Assembly: GCA_023422975.1 (NCBI GenBank)
Contig: JAFAGF010000110.1
Coordinates: forward strand, 1 to 14,661
From: Pseudomonadota bacterium
GTDB lineage: Bacteria; Pseudomonadota; Gammaproteobacteria; Burkholderiales; Burkholderiaceae_C
DNA length: 14,661 nucleotides
Reading direction: 5' to 3'
A program made the translations under genes and the position numbers. Below, piece after piece: positions 6,913 through 13,794 of the stretch. The notes below the pieces were generated by a model. It did not search any database and was not told the origin of the DNA. It saw nothing but the letters and a program-made list of their open reading frames with translations. How positions within the stretch are numbered: position 1 is the first letter of the stretch; each line of letters begins with the position of its first letter.

Positions 6913-7359
6913 TCAGGGCTGGGAGGTAAAGAAACTGGCGGGTGCGGGTTCCTGCCCCAGTTCGCGCAGAACTTTCAAGGCAATCGCCATGCCTGTGTTG
7001 CCTGCGGGCACGCCGGCATACACCGCCGTCTGCAGCAGCACCTCCTGCAGGGTGTCCACATCCAGCGCAGCCGCCTGGGGATCGGCAGCATCCGCCATCA
7101 GGCCGGTGCGCACGTGCAGCTCGAACTCCTCCCACCGCCCCATGGCGGCCGTGGTGGCCAGCACCATGATGCGTCGGGTGCGCCGATCAAGGCCGGGTCG
7201 GCTCCAGATGCTGTCCCAGGCGTAGGTGGTGATCAAGCGCTGGAATTCGACATTCAGGTGGTTGGCGGCGTTCAGGGATTGCTCGACCCAGGCATCGCCC
7301 AGCACCTGGCGGCGATTGGTCAAGCCTTGCTGCAAAGTAGTATCAGAAATGTGTGTCAT
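6913..7359 (-). CDS. pcaC: 4-carboxymuconolactone decarboxylase
   Basis: The 148-residue protein belongs to the carboxymuconolactone decarboxylase family, with NVEFQRLITTYAWDSIWSRPGLDRRTR, the core RRIMVLATTAAMGRWEEFELHVRTGL, and a following EVLLQTAVYAGVPAGNTG. These are hallmark stretches of PcaC. It decarboxylates gamma-carboxymuconolactone to 3-oxoadipate enol-lactone, the substrate of PcaD next door. Its ATG overlaps the pcaB stop in a 4-base ATGA (7356-7359), which points to translational coupling. It is a separate polypeptide, not the PcaD-PcaC fusion (PcaL) seen in some bacteria. Confidence 0.94.
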   Translation of the reverse strand: MTHISDTTLQQGLTNRRQVLGDAWVEQSLNAANHLNVEFQRLITTYAWDSIWSRPGLDRRTRRIMVLATTAAMGRWEEFELHVRTGLMADAADPQAAALDVDTLQEVLLQTAVYAGVPAGNTGMAIALKVLRELGQEPAPASFFTSQP

Positions 7360-8747
7360 GGCGTGCTTCCCAAAACCCCGGTGTGCTGGACCCGGGGCAT
7401 ATCATCGATCATGGCGCGGCAGCGGACCGCAGAAACTTGGACGGCCAGCTGTGCGTTCGCTGCTGCGTGCAGCTGGAATTGCAGATCCGTGGGGACTGCG
7501 TGGCCTTGCTGGGTCAGTTGGTCAACCACCACGTCGGGCAGCGGGCGGGCTTGCTGCAGCGCTAGCTGCGAGCAATCGGCCACGATGCGCTGGGCATCCG
7601 GCTTGCTCAGCCAGCGAGCCAGGACTTGCGTGAGGGGTTCGGAAAACACCACCCCGTGCAGCCCCTCCACATTGGCGCGCATGCGGGATACGTGCACCTG
7701 CAGCCCCTCGGCGGCCAGGCGCAGGGCCGCTGCCGCCGCGTGCACCTGCGTCCACAGCGGTGCCCAATGCACCACCTCGGCCTGCCATTCGCCCAATGCC
7801 CGTTCGTGCGCCTGCTCCATGCAGACCAGAAGCGTGGCTGCCAGTTGCGGCACGGACCGGGTGTGCGCCAGCGCCTGCAGGCAGTGCACCGGATTGCGCT
7901 TGTGCGGCATGGCGCTTGATGTCTGCCCGCGCGCGGCTTCCGACAGCTCACCCACCTCATACTGCGACAGCAACGACCAGTCCTTGGCCAGCTTGGCCAG
8001 GGCCCCGCCGCACACCGCCACCTCCATCCCCAGGCGCAGCCAGCTGTCGCGCTGCGTGTGCCAGCTGTGACCGCATGCACCCAACCCCAGGCGCTGCGCC
8101 AGCACCTGCTCCACCCGGCTGGCCTCCTCTGCCAGGACGGCGTTGTTGCCCACCGCCCCGCCCAGCTGCACGCACAGGGCCTGGGCCGACAGGCGCTGCA
8201 ACTGGACACTGCTGCGCCCCAGCGCGGCGGCGGTCTGCGCACACTTGAGACCAAAGCTGGTGACCTGCGCCGGCTGCAGCAGGCTGCGCCCCAGGATCGG
8301 GGTGGCCGCATGGTCGGCGGCCAGGCGCAGCAAATGCAGCTGCAGGCCCTGCAGTTCCTGCTGCAACAGTGCCAGTGCCTGGGCGGTCAGCAGCGCGTTG
8401 GCCGTGTCCACCACGTCCTGGGTGGTGGTGCCCCAATGCAGCCAGGCCAGGCCTTCCGGCCGGTGGCTGCGCAGCCAGTGCTGCAGCGGCTCGACCACGG
8501 CCATCGCCAGCGCGCCGGTCTCCCGCGCACGCTGCGCCATCTGCTCGGGATCCAGCAGCACGCAGGCGCAGGCCTGTTCGATGGCCTGGGCGGCTTCTTG
8601 CGGGATCAGGTTGCAGTCCGCCTGGGCGCGGGCCAGTTGTGCTTCAAAGCGCAGCATGGCTTCCACCCACAACGCATCGCTGAACAGCTCCGTCGCGGGA
8701 AGGGGGTGCAGGTAGGCGCTGACCAGGGACATGGATGAAAGTGCCAT
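7356..8747 (-). CDS. pcaB: 3-carboxy-cis,cis-muconate cycloisomerase
   Basis: The 463-residue enzyme is a member of the fumarase/aspartase superfamily and cyclises 3-carboxy-cis,cis-muconate to gamma-carboxymuconolactone. The superfamily signature reads GQTSSAMPHKRNP (274-286), and HWGTTTQDVVDTA (104-116) is the usual first active-site region. The length fits bacterial PcaB (about 450). I chose the ATG at 8747 because AAGG lies 5 bases upstream on the minus strand; the longer frame to 8798 enters the preceding receptor gene, and the ATG at 8732 has no ribosome binding site. Only 11 bases separate it from the upstream receptor gene, so the two should be co-transcribed. Confidence 0.94.
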   Translation of the reverse strand: MALSSMSLVSAYLHPLPATELFSDALWVEAMLRFEAQLARAQADCNLIPQEAAQAIEQACACVLLDPEQMAQRARETGALAMAVVEPLQHWLRSHRPEGLAWLHWGTTTQDVVDTANALLTAQALALLQQELQGLQLHLLRLAADHAATPILGRSLLQPAQVTSFGLKCAQTAAALGRSSVQLQRLSAQALCVQLGGAVGNNAVLAEEASRVEQVLAQRLGLGACGHSWHTQRDSWLRLGMEVAVCGGALAKLAKDWSLLSQYEVGELSEAARGQTSSAMPHKRNPVHCLQALAHTRSVPQLAATLLVCMEQAHERALGEWQAEVVHWAPLWTQVHAAAAALRLAAEGLQVHVSRMRANVEGLHGVVFSEPLTQVLARWLSKPDAQRIVADCSQLALQQARPLPDVVVDQLTQQGHAVPTDLQFQLHAAANAQLAVQVSAVRCRAMIDDMPRVQHTGVLGSTP

Positions 8748-8758
8748 GGCTACCTTGC

Positions 8759-9769
8759 TCAGACCGAGGCGCCCGAGGCATTGATCACGGCAGCCCACTT
8801 GCTGGTTTCCTGCTGGATTTTTTGCGCGTAAGCCCCCGCGTCACCCAACAGCGGCACGGCCCCTTCCACCCCCAGCTTGGACTGGAAGGCTGGTTGCGCG
8901 GCCACCTTGAGGATGTCTTGGGCCAGTTTCTTGACAGTGTCCGGCGCCACGCCCTTGGGTGCCAGCACACCGTAGGTGAGCGTGCTCTCGAACTTGGACA
9001 AGGCCGGCACACCCGATTCGGCCACCGTGGGCACATCGGGCAATTGCGCATGGCGCTCCAGACTGGTCACGGCCAGGGCCCGCAGTTTGCCCGATTTCAC
9101 CAATGCCTGGGCGGCCGGAATCACGCTGAAACTGAAATCCACCAGCCCCCCGGCCACATCGTTCAGCGAGGGGGCCGTGCCCTTATAGGGCACATGGGTG
9201 GCTTTTGCGCCGAGCATGTAGACCAGCATTTCACCGGCCAGGTGACCGCCCGATCCGGAGCCGCTAGAGGCATAGTTCATGCTCTCGCCTTTATCGCGCA
9301 ACGCCTTAACCAGCTCACTGACGCTACGAATCGGCGAAGTGGATGGCACGACCAGCAGCAGTGCAGACGAGGCAAACATCGCCACGGGCTGCAGGTCGTT
9401 AGCAGCATTGAACTTCAGCCCCTTGTACAAGGCCGGATTAATGGACACCGTGCCGGTATGGCCTAGCAGGTAGGTATCACTTTGCGACGATGCACGTACC
9501 ACCATCTCGGTACCCAGATTGCCACCGGCCCCCGGCTTGTTCTCCACAATTATGTTGTAACCAAAGGCTTCGGCAAGCCCATGGGAAAGCTGCCGTGCAA
9601 ACACATCATTGCCTCCACCGGGTGCAAAAGGTACGACCAAGCGCCCGCTGGCGCCGCCACGCCCCTGTGCCCAAGCAGGCACAGCCAAGCAGGCGGCCAT
9701 GGCGACGGCGGACTGCAACCACTGGCGGCGTTCAATCACGCGGGCAGTTGAGGGTGTTTGAGGCTTCAT
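8759..9769 (-). CDS. Bug/TctC-family tripartite tricarboxylate transporter substrate-binding receptor
   Basis: The 336-residue protein has a signal peptide with a twin-arginine-like ERRQWLQ stretch (13-19) and probable cleavage after AWA at residue 34. The mature part has RLVVPFAPGGGNDVFAR, in which the Asp is the usual ligand-side residue, then IIVENKPGAGGNLG, LGHTGTVSINPALYK and HVPYKGTAPSLNDVAGG, all classic Bug motifs. Such receptors bind small carboxylates or aromatic acids in the periplasm. No TctA/TctB membrane partner is in the window. As first gene of the pcaBCD operon it may bind an aromatic acid or a pathway intermediate; that is inference from position. AAGGAGA lies 5 bases before the ATG. 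Confidence 0.92.
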   Translation of the reverse strand: MKPQTPSTARVIERRQWLQSAVAMAACLAVPAWAQGRGGASGRLVVPFAPGGGNDVFARQLSHGLAEAFGYNIIVENKPGAGGNLGTEMVVRASSQSDTYLLGHTGTVSINPALYKGLKFNAANDLQPVAMFASSALLLVVPSTSPIRSVSELVKALRDKGESMNYASSGSGSGGHLAGEMLVYMLGAKATHVPYKGTAPSLNDVAGGLVDFSFSVIPAAQALVKSGKLRALAVTSLERHAQLPDVPTVAESGVPALSKFESTLTYGVLAPKGVAPDTVKKLAQDILKVAAQPAFQSKLGVEGAVPLLGDAGAYAQKIQQETSKWAAVINASGASV

Positions 9770-9887
9770 GAATGTCTCCTTGTTGTATGTCTGTCGACAA
9801 GGTGCTGCCGATGCCTAGCAGTGTCTGCGCTCCTCGTGTGGAAACCAAGGATGTGAAAACATGATTTGTTTTAAGAAAATGTGTTGA
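9770..9887. promoter_or_regulatory. Divergent control region between the pca operon and its LysR gene
   Basis: The 118-bp gap separates the two starts in the arrangement classic for LysR regulation. AAAACA-TGATT-TGTTTT (9856-9872) is a 17-base dyad ending 15 bases before the LysR start and could be an operator. CCTTGT (9778-9783) and ACAAGG (9797-9802) form a second dyad that overlaps the receptor gene's Shine-Dalgarno. Which dyad, if either, is bound by the regulator cannot be told from sequence. Confidence 0.45.
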
Positions 9888-10787
9888 ATGGAGACCTCTT
9901 ACATTCAAAATTTTTTAAAAGTCGTGGACTGTGGCTCCATGTCGGAGGCAGCGCGCCAGTTGCAACTTAGCCCGGCGGCGATTGCCCAGCAGATGCGGGT
10001 GCTGGAGCACGACATGGGCTGTAGCCTGCTAGTGCGCCAAGGCCGGAATGTCCGCCCCAATGGAGCCGGCCAGCGCCTGTACGCCAAAGGACAGTTGCTG
10101 CTGCGCTCCCTGCACGAGTTGCGCGACCACGTCAGTGCCGAGGAGGATGCCGGCGAGTTGCGCCTAGGCACGCTGAACACTGCGCTGCACGGCTTTTTGC
10201 CCGATGTACTACGCCGCTTCAGCCAGGCGCATGCGCGGGTGCAACTGCATATCCGCACCGGACTGGCCCCCGAGTTGTACGCCGCCTTGCTGCATGGAGA
10301 ACTGGATGCAGCCCTGTGCCTCAAGCCCACGTTCGAGCTTCCCAAGTCCGTGCTCTGGCACCCCTTGCGCCATGAGCCCCTGGTGGTGTTGGCACCTGCG
10401 GTGTCCGCACACCAGGGGCCCCTGGAGCTGCTGCGCACCCAGCCCTTGATCCGCTACGACCGACGCCTGGGCGGGGGCAAGCTGGCCGACGACTACTTGC
10501 GCACCCGGGGCATCACCCCGCTGGAACGTTTCGAGATCAACTCTGTGCTGGCGATTGCCATGCTTGTGGAACACGGGCTTGGCGTGGGACTTGTACCTGA
10601 CATCGGACCCGCACTGACGCAAGGGCGAGCCATCCAAGCCTTGTCCCTGCCTGTAGACACCGTCTCCACGTCCATCGGCCGCGAAATTGGCCTGATATGG
10701 TTTCGAAACTCACCCCGTCAGCGGTGGATTCAAGGACTGCTGCAATGCGCACAAGCGACATCCGTTCACACAGACAGGCATGCCTAA
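9888..10787 (+). CDS. LysR-family transcriptional regulator, probable regulator of the divergent pca operon
   Basis: The 299-residue protein has an N-terminal winged helix-turn-helix with the LysR pattern FLKVVDCGSMSEAARQLQLSPAAIAQQMRVLEHDMGCSLLVRQGR (about residues 9-53). A periplasmic-binding-like effector domain follows from about residue 90 (LRLGTLNTALHGFLPDVLRRF), with GLGVGLVPD near residue 230. LysR proteins usually control the divergent gene block and respond to a pathway metabolite, so an aromatic acid or muconate derivative is a reasonable guess. The gene product is not obviously PcaQ. No strong Shine-Dalgarno precedes the ATG, but the fit to the family's N-terminus supports this start. 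Confidence 0.92.
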   Translation: METSYIQNFLKVVDCGSMSEAARQLQLSPAAIAQQMRVLEHDMGCSLLVRQGRNVRPNGAGQRLYAKGQLLLRSLHELRDHVSAEEDAGELRLGTLNTALHGFLPDVLRRFSQAHARVQLHIRTGLAPELYAALLHGELDAALCLKPTFELPKSVLWHPLRHEPLVVLAPAVSAHQGPLELLRTQPLIRYDRRLGGGKLADDYLRTRGITPLERFEINSVLAIAMLVEHGLGVGLVPDIGPALTQGRAIQALSLPVDTVSTSIGREIGLIWFRNSPRQRWIQGLLQCAQATSVHTDRHA

Positions 10788-10895
10788 GTTTCGAACAAAC
10801 ATCAGACTTGCTTTTTAGGCTTGGGGCAAATTTTTCTGAGCACTATCAAGAGTCGTTAACCGCTTCAAGCGGCCTCTCCACTTAAGGCAATTTCT

Positions 10896-10951
10896 CAGAT
10901 TTCAAGAGCCCTCTGCGCAATTTATTCCAAGAAAAAAAGACTTGAAATCTG
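10896..10951. repeat. 11-bp perfect inverted repeat spanning the hsp20 promoter
   Basis: CAGATTTCAAG (10896-10906) and CTTGAAATCTG (10941-10951) are exact reverse complements with a 34-base spacer. The right arm contains the CTTGAAA -35 element of the promoter at 10941-10968. A second, small palindrome, CCGCTT-C-AAGCGG (10860-10872), lies between this and the LysR gene. Confidence 0.6.
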
Positions 10952-10968
10952 TTTGGTGGTGCGCATTT
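10941..10968 (+). promoter_or_regulatory. Sigma-32 (RpoH) heat-shock promoter of the Hsp20-like gene
   Basis: CTTGAAA (10941-10947) matches the sigma-32 -35 consensus exactly. After a 13-base spacer, GCGCATTT (10961-10968) matches six of eight bases of the CCCCATNT-type -10 element. The spacing falls in the accepted 11-16 range. The promoter lies about 50 bp upstream of a gene that is a known type of heat-shock gene. Confidence 0.68.
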
Positions 10969-10980
10969 AGGAATCATCCA

Positions 10981-11012
10981 GGCGCAGACAGCGCCACTCA
11001 AACACAAGGAGT
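10981..11012 (+). promoter_or_regulatory. Structured hsp20 5' leader, possible RNA thermometer
   Basis: GGCGC (10981-10985) pairs with GCGCC (10991-10995). Directly after it, ACTC (10996-10999) can pair with GAGT (11009-11012), which includes half of the AAGGAG Shine-Dalgarno. Small heat-shock genes often have temperature-sensitive leaders, but this pairing is short and the leader does not match a full ROSE or fourU element. Confidence 0.28.
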
Positions 11013-11018
11013 TTTTGC

Positions 11019-11390
11019 ATGTTCCTCGCTAGTCCTCTCATCCGTCACGTATCCCGTCCTGATGCAGCACTGCAACGCTTCATGCAAGCAGCAACCAACG
11101 TAGCACAGCAACCTCTGCAGGACTTTCAAGTCAGCTACACGGAAGAAGCTACTACGCTGTCGGTCGATGTACCCGGCTTGACCCGCGAGCAGTTACAGCT
11201 GCGCATTGAAGACAATATGGTGTACCTGCAAAGCGTTGAAGGTGCGCCACGCCAAGTGCGCCGCAGTTGGGAGTTGCCCCACGAAATTGATGCAGCATCC
11301 TCTTGCGCCAAGCTGGACCTGGGCGTGTTGACGCTAACCTTGCAGCGCACCAAGCCCGTCGATAAGACAGTGATGCTGAACATCGAGTAA
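11019..11390 (+). CDS. Hsp20/alpha-crystallin family small heat-shock protein
   Basis: The 123-residue protein has a short N-terminal arm and an alpha-crystallin domain from about residue 32 to 115. It contains LSVDVPGLTREQLQLRIEDN and the closing A-K-L-DLGVLTLTL, equivalent to the family's A-x-x-x-x-GVL-x-(I/L) motif. Small heat-shock proteins hold unfolding proteins in the cytoplasm in an ATP-independent way. The C-terminal I-x-I/V anchoring motif is not evident, and the protein is shorter than IbpA-type members, so large oligomers may not form. AAGGAG lies 7 bases before the ATG. A heat-shock promoter precedes it and a perfect hairpin follows, so it seems to be a single-gene unit. Confidence 0.88.
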   Translation: MFLASPLIRHVSRPDAALQRFMQAATNVAQQPLQDFQVSYTEEATTLSVDVPGLTREQLQLRIEDNMVYLQSVEGAPRQVRRSWELPHEIDAASSCAKLDLGVLTLTLQRTKPVDKTVMLNIE

Positions 11391-11421
11391 ATCTCGCTGG
11401 CACCTTCCTTTTTATGCTGTA

Positions 11422-11457
11422 AAACAAGCCGCATGGTGCAAGCCATGCGGCTTGTTT
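11422..11457. terminator. Terminator hairpin after the Hsp20-like gene
   Basis: AAACAAGCCGCATGG (11422-11436) and CCATGCGGCTTGTTT (11443-11457) form a perfect 15-bp stem with a 6-base loop, 31 bases after the stop. The stem ends in TTGTTT but has no long separate T-run. It can work on both strands. Confidence 0.7.
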
Positions 11458-11559
11458 GCATGCGCAAAACCCTGTTCTTTCGACGCATCTTGCCAAGCAC
11501 ATAGCGCAGCTGTGATTCAATCAGGCCCTCTGTCTTTTTGTTACACATTGCACAACGAT

Positions 11560-12405
11560 ATGCCCTTTGACTTTTCTTCCCGCTGGGTGCTGCGCATGGG
11601 CGGCGTATTACTCACAAGCGCTACCTTGCTGGGCTGCGCCAGCACAACCAACTCAGGGGCGATTGGTTTGCAACGCAGCCAGTTGCTGTTGATTTCCAGC
11701 GAGGCCATCAACGCCCAGGCGGCCAAAGGGTTTCAGCAGCTCACAGCCGATGCGCAGTCCAAGAAAAAGCTCAATACCAACCCCGTCATGACCCAGCGCG
11801 TGCGCCGCATTGGGCAAGACTTGATTGCCCATGTGGATGTTTTCCGTCCGGATGCTAAGCAATGGGCATGGGAAATCAATGTCTTTGAGTCTGATGAAAT
11901 CAATGCGTTTTGCGCCCCTGGTGGGAAGATTGGCGTGTACACCGGCATCGTCAACAAGCTGCAGCTGACTGATGACGAAATCGCTGCCGTCATGGGTCAC
12001 GAAATTGCCCATGCCTTGCGCGAACATTCACGCGAGCAAGCTTCTCAGAAAACCATCTCCAGCCTCATCACCAGCACGGTGGCCGCTGCAACCGGCATGC
12101 CGGGTGAGCTGATGGATGCAGGCTCTCAAATGCTGGTACACCTGCCCAATTCACGTTCTATGGAGCTGGAGTCTGATGTCATCGGGCTGGAGTTGATGGC
12201 CCGCGCTGGCTATGACCCTCGCAATGCATCTTCGATCTGGAAGAAGATGCAGCAAGTCAATGGCAACAAGGGCGGTGCATCATTTTTAAGCACCCACCCG
12301 GCAGGCGATCAACGCATTGCCGAACTGGATGCTTATGTCCCAAAGGTCTGGCCACTGTACCAAGCTGCATTGGCCCAAAAAGGCAACAAAGCACCCAAAC
12401 GTTAA
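11560..12405 (+). CDS. M48-family metalloprotease, lipoprotein
   Basis: This 281-residue zinc protease carries the HExxH motif as HEIAH (His137, Glu138, His141). The probable third ligand is Glu192 in ELESD, which has the family's ExxxD spacing. LSTHPAGDQRIAEL near the C-terminus is typical of M48 lipoproteins such as LoiP and BepA-like proteins. The N-terminus is a lipoprotein signal, with Arg at 8 and 12, a hydrophobic core and lipobox LLGC with Cys26, so it should be anchored in the envelope and degrade misfolded membrane or periplasmic proteins. I chose the ATG at 11560 because it gives a proper signal peptide. No clear ribosome binding site is seen, and the ATG at 11596 would give a shorter signal. 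Confidence 0.9.
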   Translation: MPFDFSSRWVLRMGGVLLTSATLLGCASTTNSGAIGLQRSQLLLISSEAINAQAAKGFQQLTADAQSKKKLNTNPVMTQRVRRIGQDLIAHVDVFRPDAKQWAWEINVFESDEINAFCAPGGKIGVYTGIVNKLQLTDDEIAAVMGHEIAHALREHSREQASQKTISSLITSTVAAATGMPGELMDAGSQMLVHLPNSRSMELESDVIGLELMARAGYDPRNASSIWKKMQQVNGNKGGASFLSTHPAGDQRIAELDAYVPKVWPLYQAALAQKGNKAPKR

Positions 12406-12406
12406 A

Positions 12407-12464
12407 CCGCTCAGCGCAGCGCGGCATGACCCTGTTCACTGCGCCACACCGCAGCGGGCTTTTT
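12407..12464 (+). terminator. Possible terminator after the M48 protease gene
   Basis: CCGCT (12407-12411) can pair with AGCGG (12453-12457), and inside it GCGCAG (12414-12419) can pair with CTGCGC (12439-12444). GCTTTTT follows at 12458-12464. The stem is interrupted and the loop is long, so this is tentative. Confidence 0.35.
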
Positions 12465-12518
12465 GTATGCTGTCTGCCCCGGCCTTCCCCCATCTTTCCT
12501 CTTGCCTGGAGCATCACC

Positions 12519-12773
12519 ATGAAAAAAACCGCAAGCCTTGCCACAACTGCCTTGCTGTTGAGCGCCTGTGCTGCGCCGCAAGCGCCCACCACACCCTCCC
12601 ACCCTAAAGTGGGTATTGCCAACCCAGCGTCGGTGTATTGCATCCAGCAAGGGGGCAAACTGCGCATGGAACAAACCACCCAAGGTGCGCATGCCATTTG
12701 CATTTTGCCCAATGGCCAAGAAGTCGATGAGTGGGATTACTACCGCCAGCACCACCCCACACCCAAGCCATAA
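12519..12773 (+). CDS. Small DUF333-like lipoprotein
   Basis: The 84-residue protein begins MKKTASLATTALLLSAC, a lipoprotein signal with lipobox LSAC and Cys17 as the lipid site. The mature part has NPASVYCIQQGGKLRMEQ, then GAHAICILPNGQEVDEWDYYR. This is the DUF333 pattern of two Cys residues, N-PAS-YC, QGG and a W-x-YYR end, found in small envelope proteins often mislabelled as hemolysins. The two mature Cys may form a disulfide. GGAG lies 8 bases before the ATG. Function is unknown. It is probably transcribed separately from the M48 gene, 113 bp upstream, and ends before a strong terminator. Confidence 0.82.
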   Translation: MKKTASLATTALLLSACAAPQAPTTPSHPKVGIANPASVYCIQQGGKLRMEQTTQGAHAICILPNGQEVDEWDYYRQHHPTPKP

Positions 12774-12790
12774 GCTGCAGATCTATTCAC

Positions 12791-12835
12791 CCAAGAAAAA
12801 GGCCATCAAAGTGATGGCCTTTTTCTTGGTTTTTT
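12791..12835. terminator. Strong terminator between convergent DUF333-like and dioxygenase genes
   Basis: CCAAGAAAAAGGCCATCA (12791-12808) is the exact reverse complement of 12812-12829, an 18-bp stem with a 3-base loop. Six T residues follow at 12830-12835. The A-run/GC core/T-run layout suits termination on both strands, which fits the two converging genes. Confidence 0.93.
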
Positions 12836-12858
12836 AATGTTACCTTCAAATATCTTGA

Positions 12859-13794
12859 TTAATCTTCATCGGAAATCTGCTCGCTCAAACGCCCATCCAA
12901 GCCAATCAGCTTATGCCCCGTGACCGTCACACGGCGCACAATACGGCGGATATCGCCATAATCGTTGGTGGCAATATGGGCCGTCGCATGGTTGTCCCAC
13001 ACTGCAATATCTCCTGGGTGCCACTGCCAGCGCACCGTATTTTGTGGATGGAATAAGCGTTCATGCAAAATCTGCAAAATGGATGCCGACTCCAAACTAT
13101 TCAGTCCCTTGAAACGTTTGACAAAATTCCCCAGCAACAGCGATTTCTCTCCCGTCTCTTGATGGATATGCACCACCGGGTGCTCGGCCTCAATATGACG
13201 GCGACGAAACACCTTGCGGTAAGCGTCACGGCTTTTCACTTCACTGTGAGAAGCATGGGGCGACAAGCGTGCCTCCGCATAGTCATGGTCATTGGCATGC
13301 ACCGCTCTCAGGCCCTCCGCCAAGGTCTTCAGCGGTGCAGGTAAATAGTGGTAGCCCGTCACCGCATTGGCCCACAAGGTGTCCCCGCCATAAGGGGGTA
13401 GCTCTACCGCCCGCAGCACGCACACCTTGGGCGGTGCCGCTTGGAAAGTCACATCGGTGTGCCAGGCATCGGCCCGTGCACCTTTGCTGGAGTCGAGCTC
13501 AAACAAACTGGTGCCATCGGGTGCAGGCACTGTGGGGTGGGGTTCAATCTCACCCCACAAGCGGCCAAACGCCTCATGCTCGGCATTGTCCAAATGCCGC
13601 TGCCCCCGAAAGAACAGGACTTTGTAAGTGTTCAACGCCTGACGCAGCGCTTGCACGGTGGCCGCATCCAGCTTGCCTGACAGGTGCAGTCCCTGCACTT
13701 GCGCCCCAATACGCCCCGTCAATGGGCGCACATCCAATGCACTGCTTTGCGCAGGTGACAACGCATTATCCGGTGAAGCAATTACCACGCTCAT
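12859..13794 (-). CDS. TauD/TfdA-family alpha-ketoglutarate-dependent dioxygenase, AtsK (alkyl sulfatase)-like
   Basis: The 311-residue enzyme carries the iron-binding facial triad His112 and Asp114 (WHTDVTF) and His273 (NHATAHIATNDY). Arg288, fifteen residues later as in TauD, is expected to bind alpha-ketoglutarate. The N-terminal DVRPLTGRIGAQVQGLHLSG, LFFRGQRHLD and the HPTVPAPDGTSLFELDS stretch resemble AtsK, which cleaves alkyl sulfate esters, more than taurine dioxygenase as I recall them; the substrate is therefore inferred to be an organosulfur compound. GGAGGT lies 3 bases before the ATG. It is divergent from a Bug-type receptor rather than next to the usual sulfur ABC importer. Confidence 0.88.
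   Translation of the reverse strand: MSVVIASPDNALSPAQSSALDVRPLTGRIGAQVQGLHLSGKLDAATVQALRQALNTYKVLFFRGQRHLDNAEHEAFGRLWGEIEPHPTVPAPDGTSLFELDSSKGARADAWHTDVTFQAAPPKVCVLRAVELPPYGGDTLWANAVTGYHYLPAPLKTLAEGLRAVHANDHDYAEARLSPHASHSEVKSRDAYRKVFRRRHIEAEHPVVHIHQETGEKSLLLGNFVKRFKGLNSLESASILQILHERLFHPQNTVRWQWHPGDIAVWDNHATAHIATNDYGDIRRIVRRVTVTGHKLIGLDGRLSEQISDED

Noticed and set aside
6908..7135. N-terminal extension of pcaD by 76 codons
   Set aside because: It lies inside pcaC in another frame and has no similarity to any alpha/beta hydrolase N-terminus; the ATG at 6907 gives a normal PcaD length.
5582..7225. 547-codon open frame on the plus strand over ureD, pcaD and pcaC
   Set aside because: Low-complexity Arg/Ala/His-rich product, running through ureD in another frame and antisense to pcaC and pcaD, all of which have complete family motifs.
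7114..8738. Several plus-strand open frames of 160-320 codons opposite pcaB
   Set aside because: Cys/Ser/Arg/Ala-rich translations without domains, opposite a full-length PcaB with its signature sequence; high-GC shadows.
11452..11559. N-terminal extension of the M48 protease by 36 codons
   Set aside because: It starts inside the terminator hairpin and would bury the lipoprotein signal peptide; the ATG at 11560 gives a proper signal.
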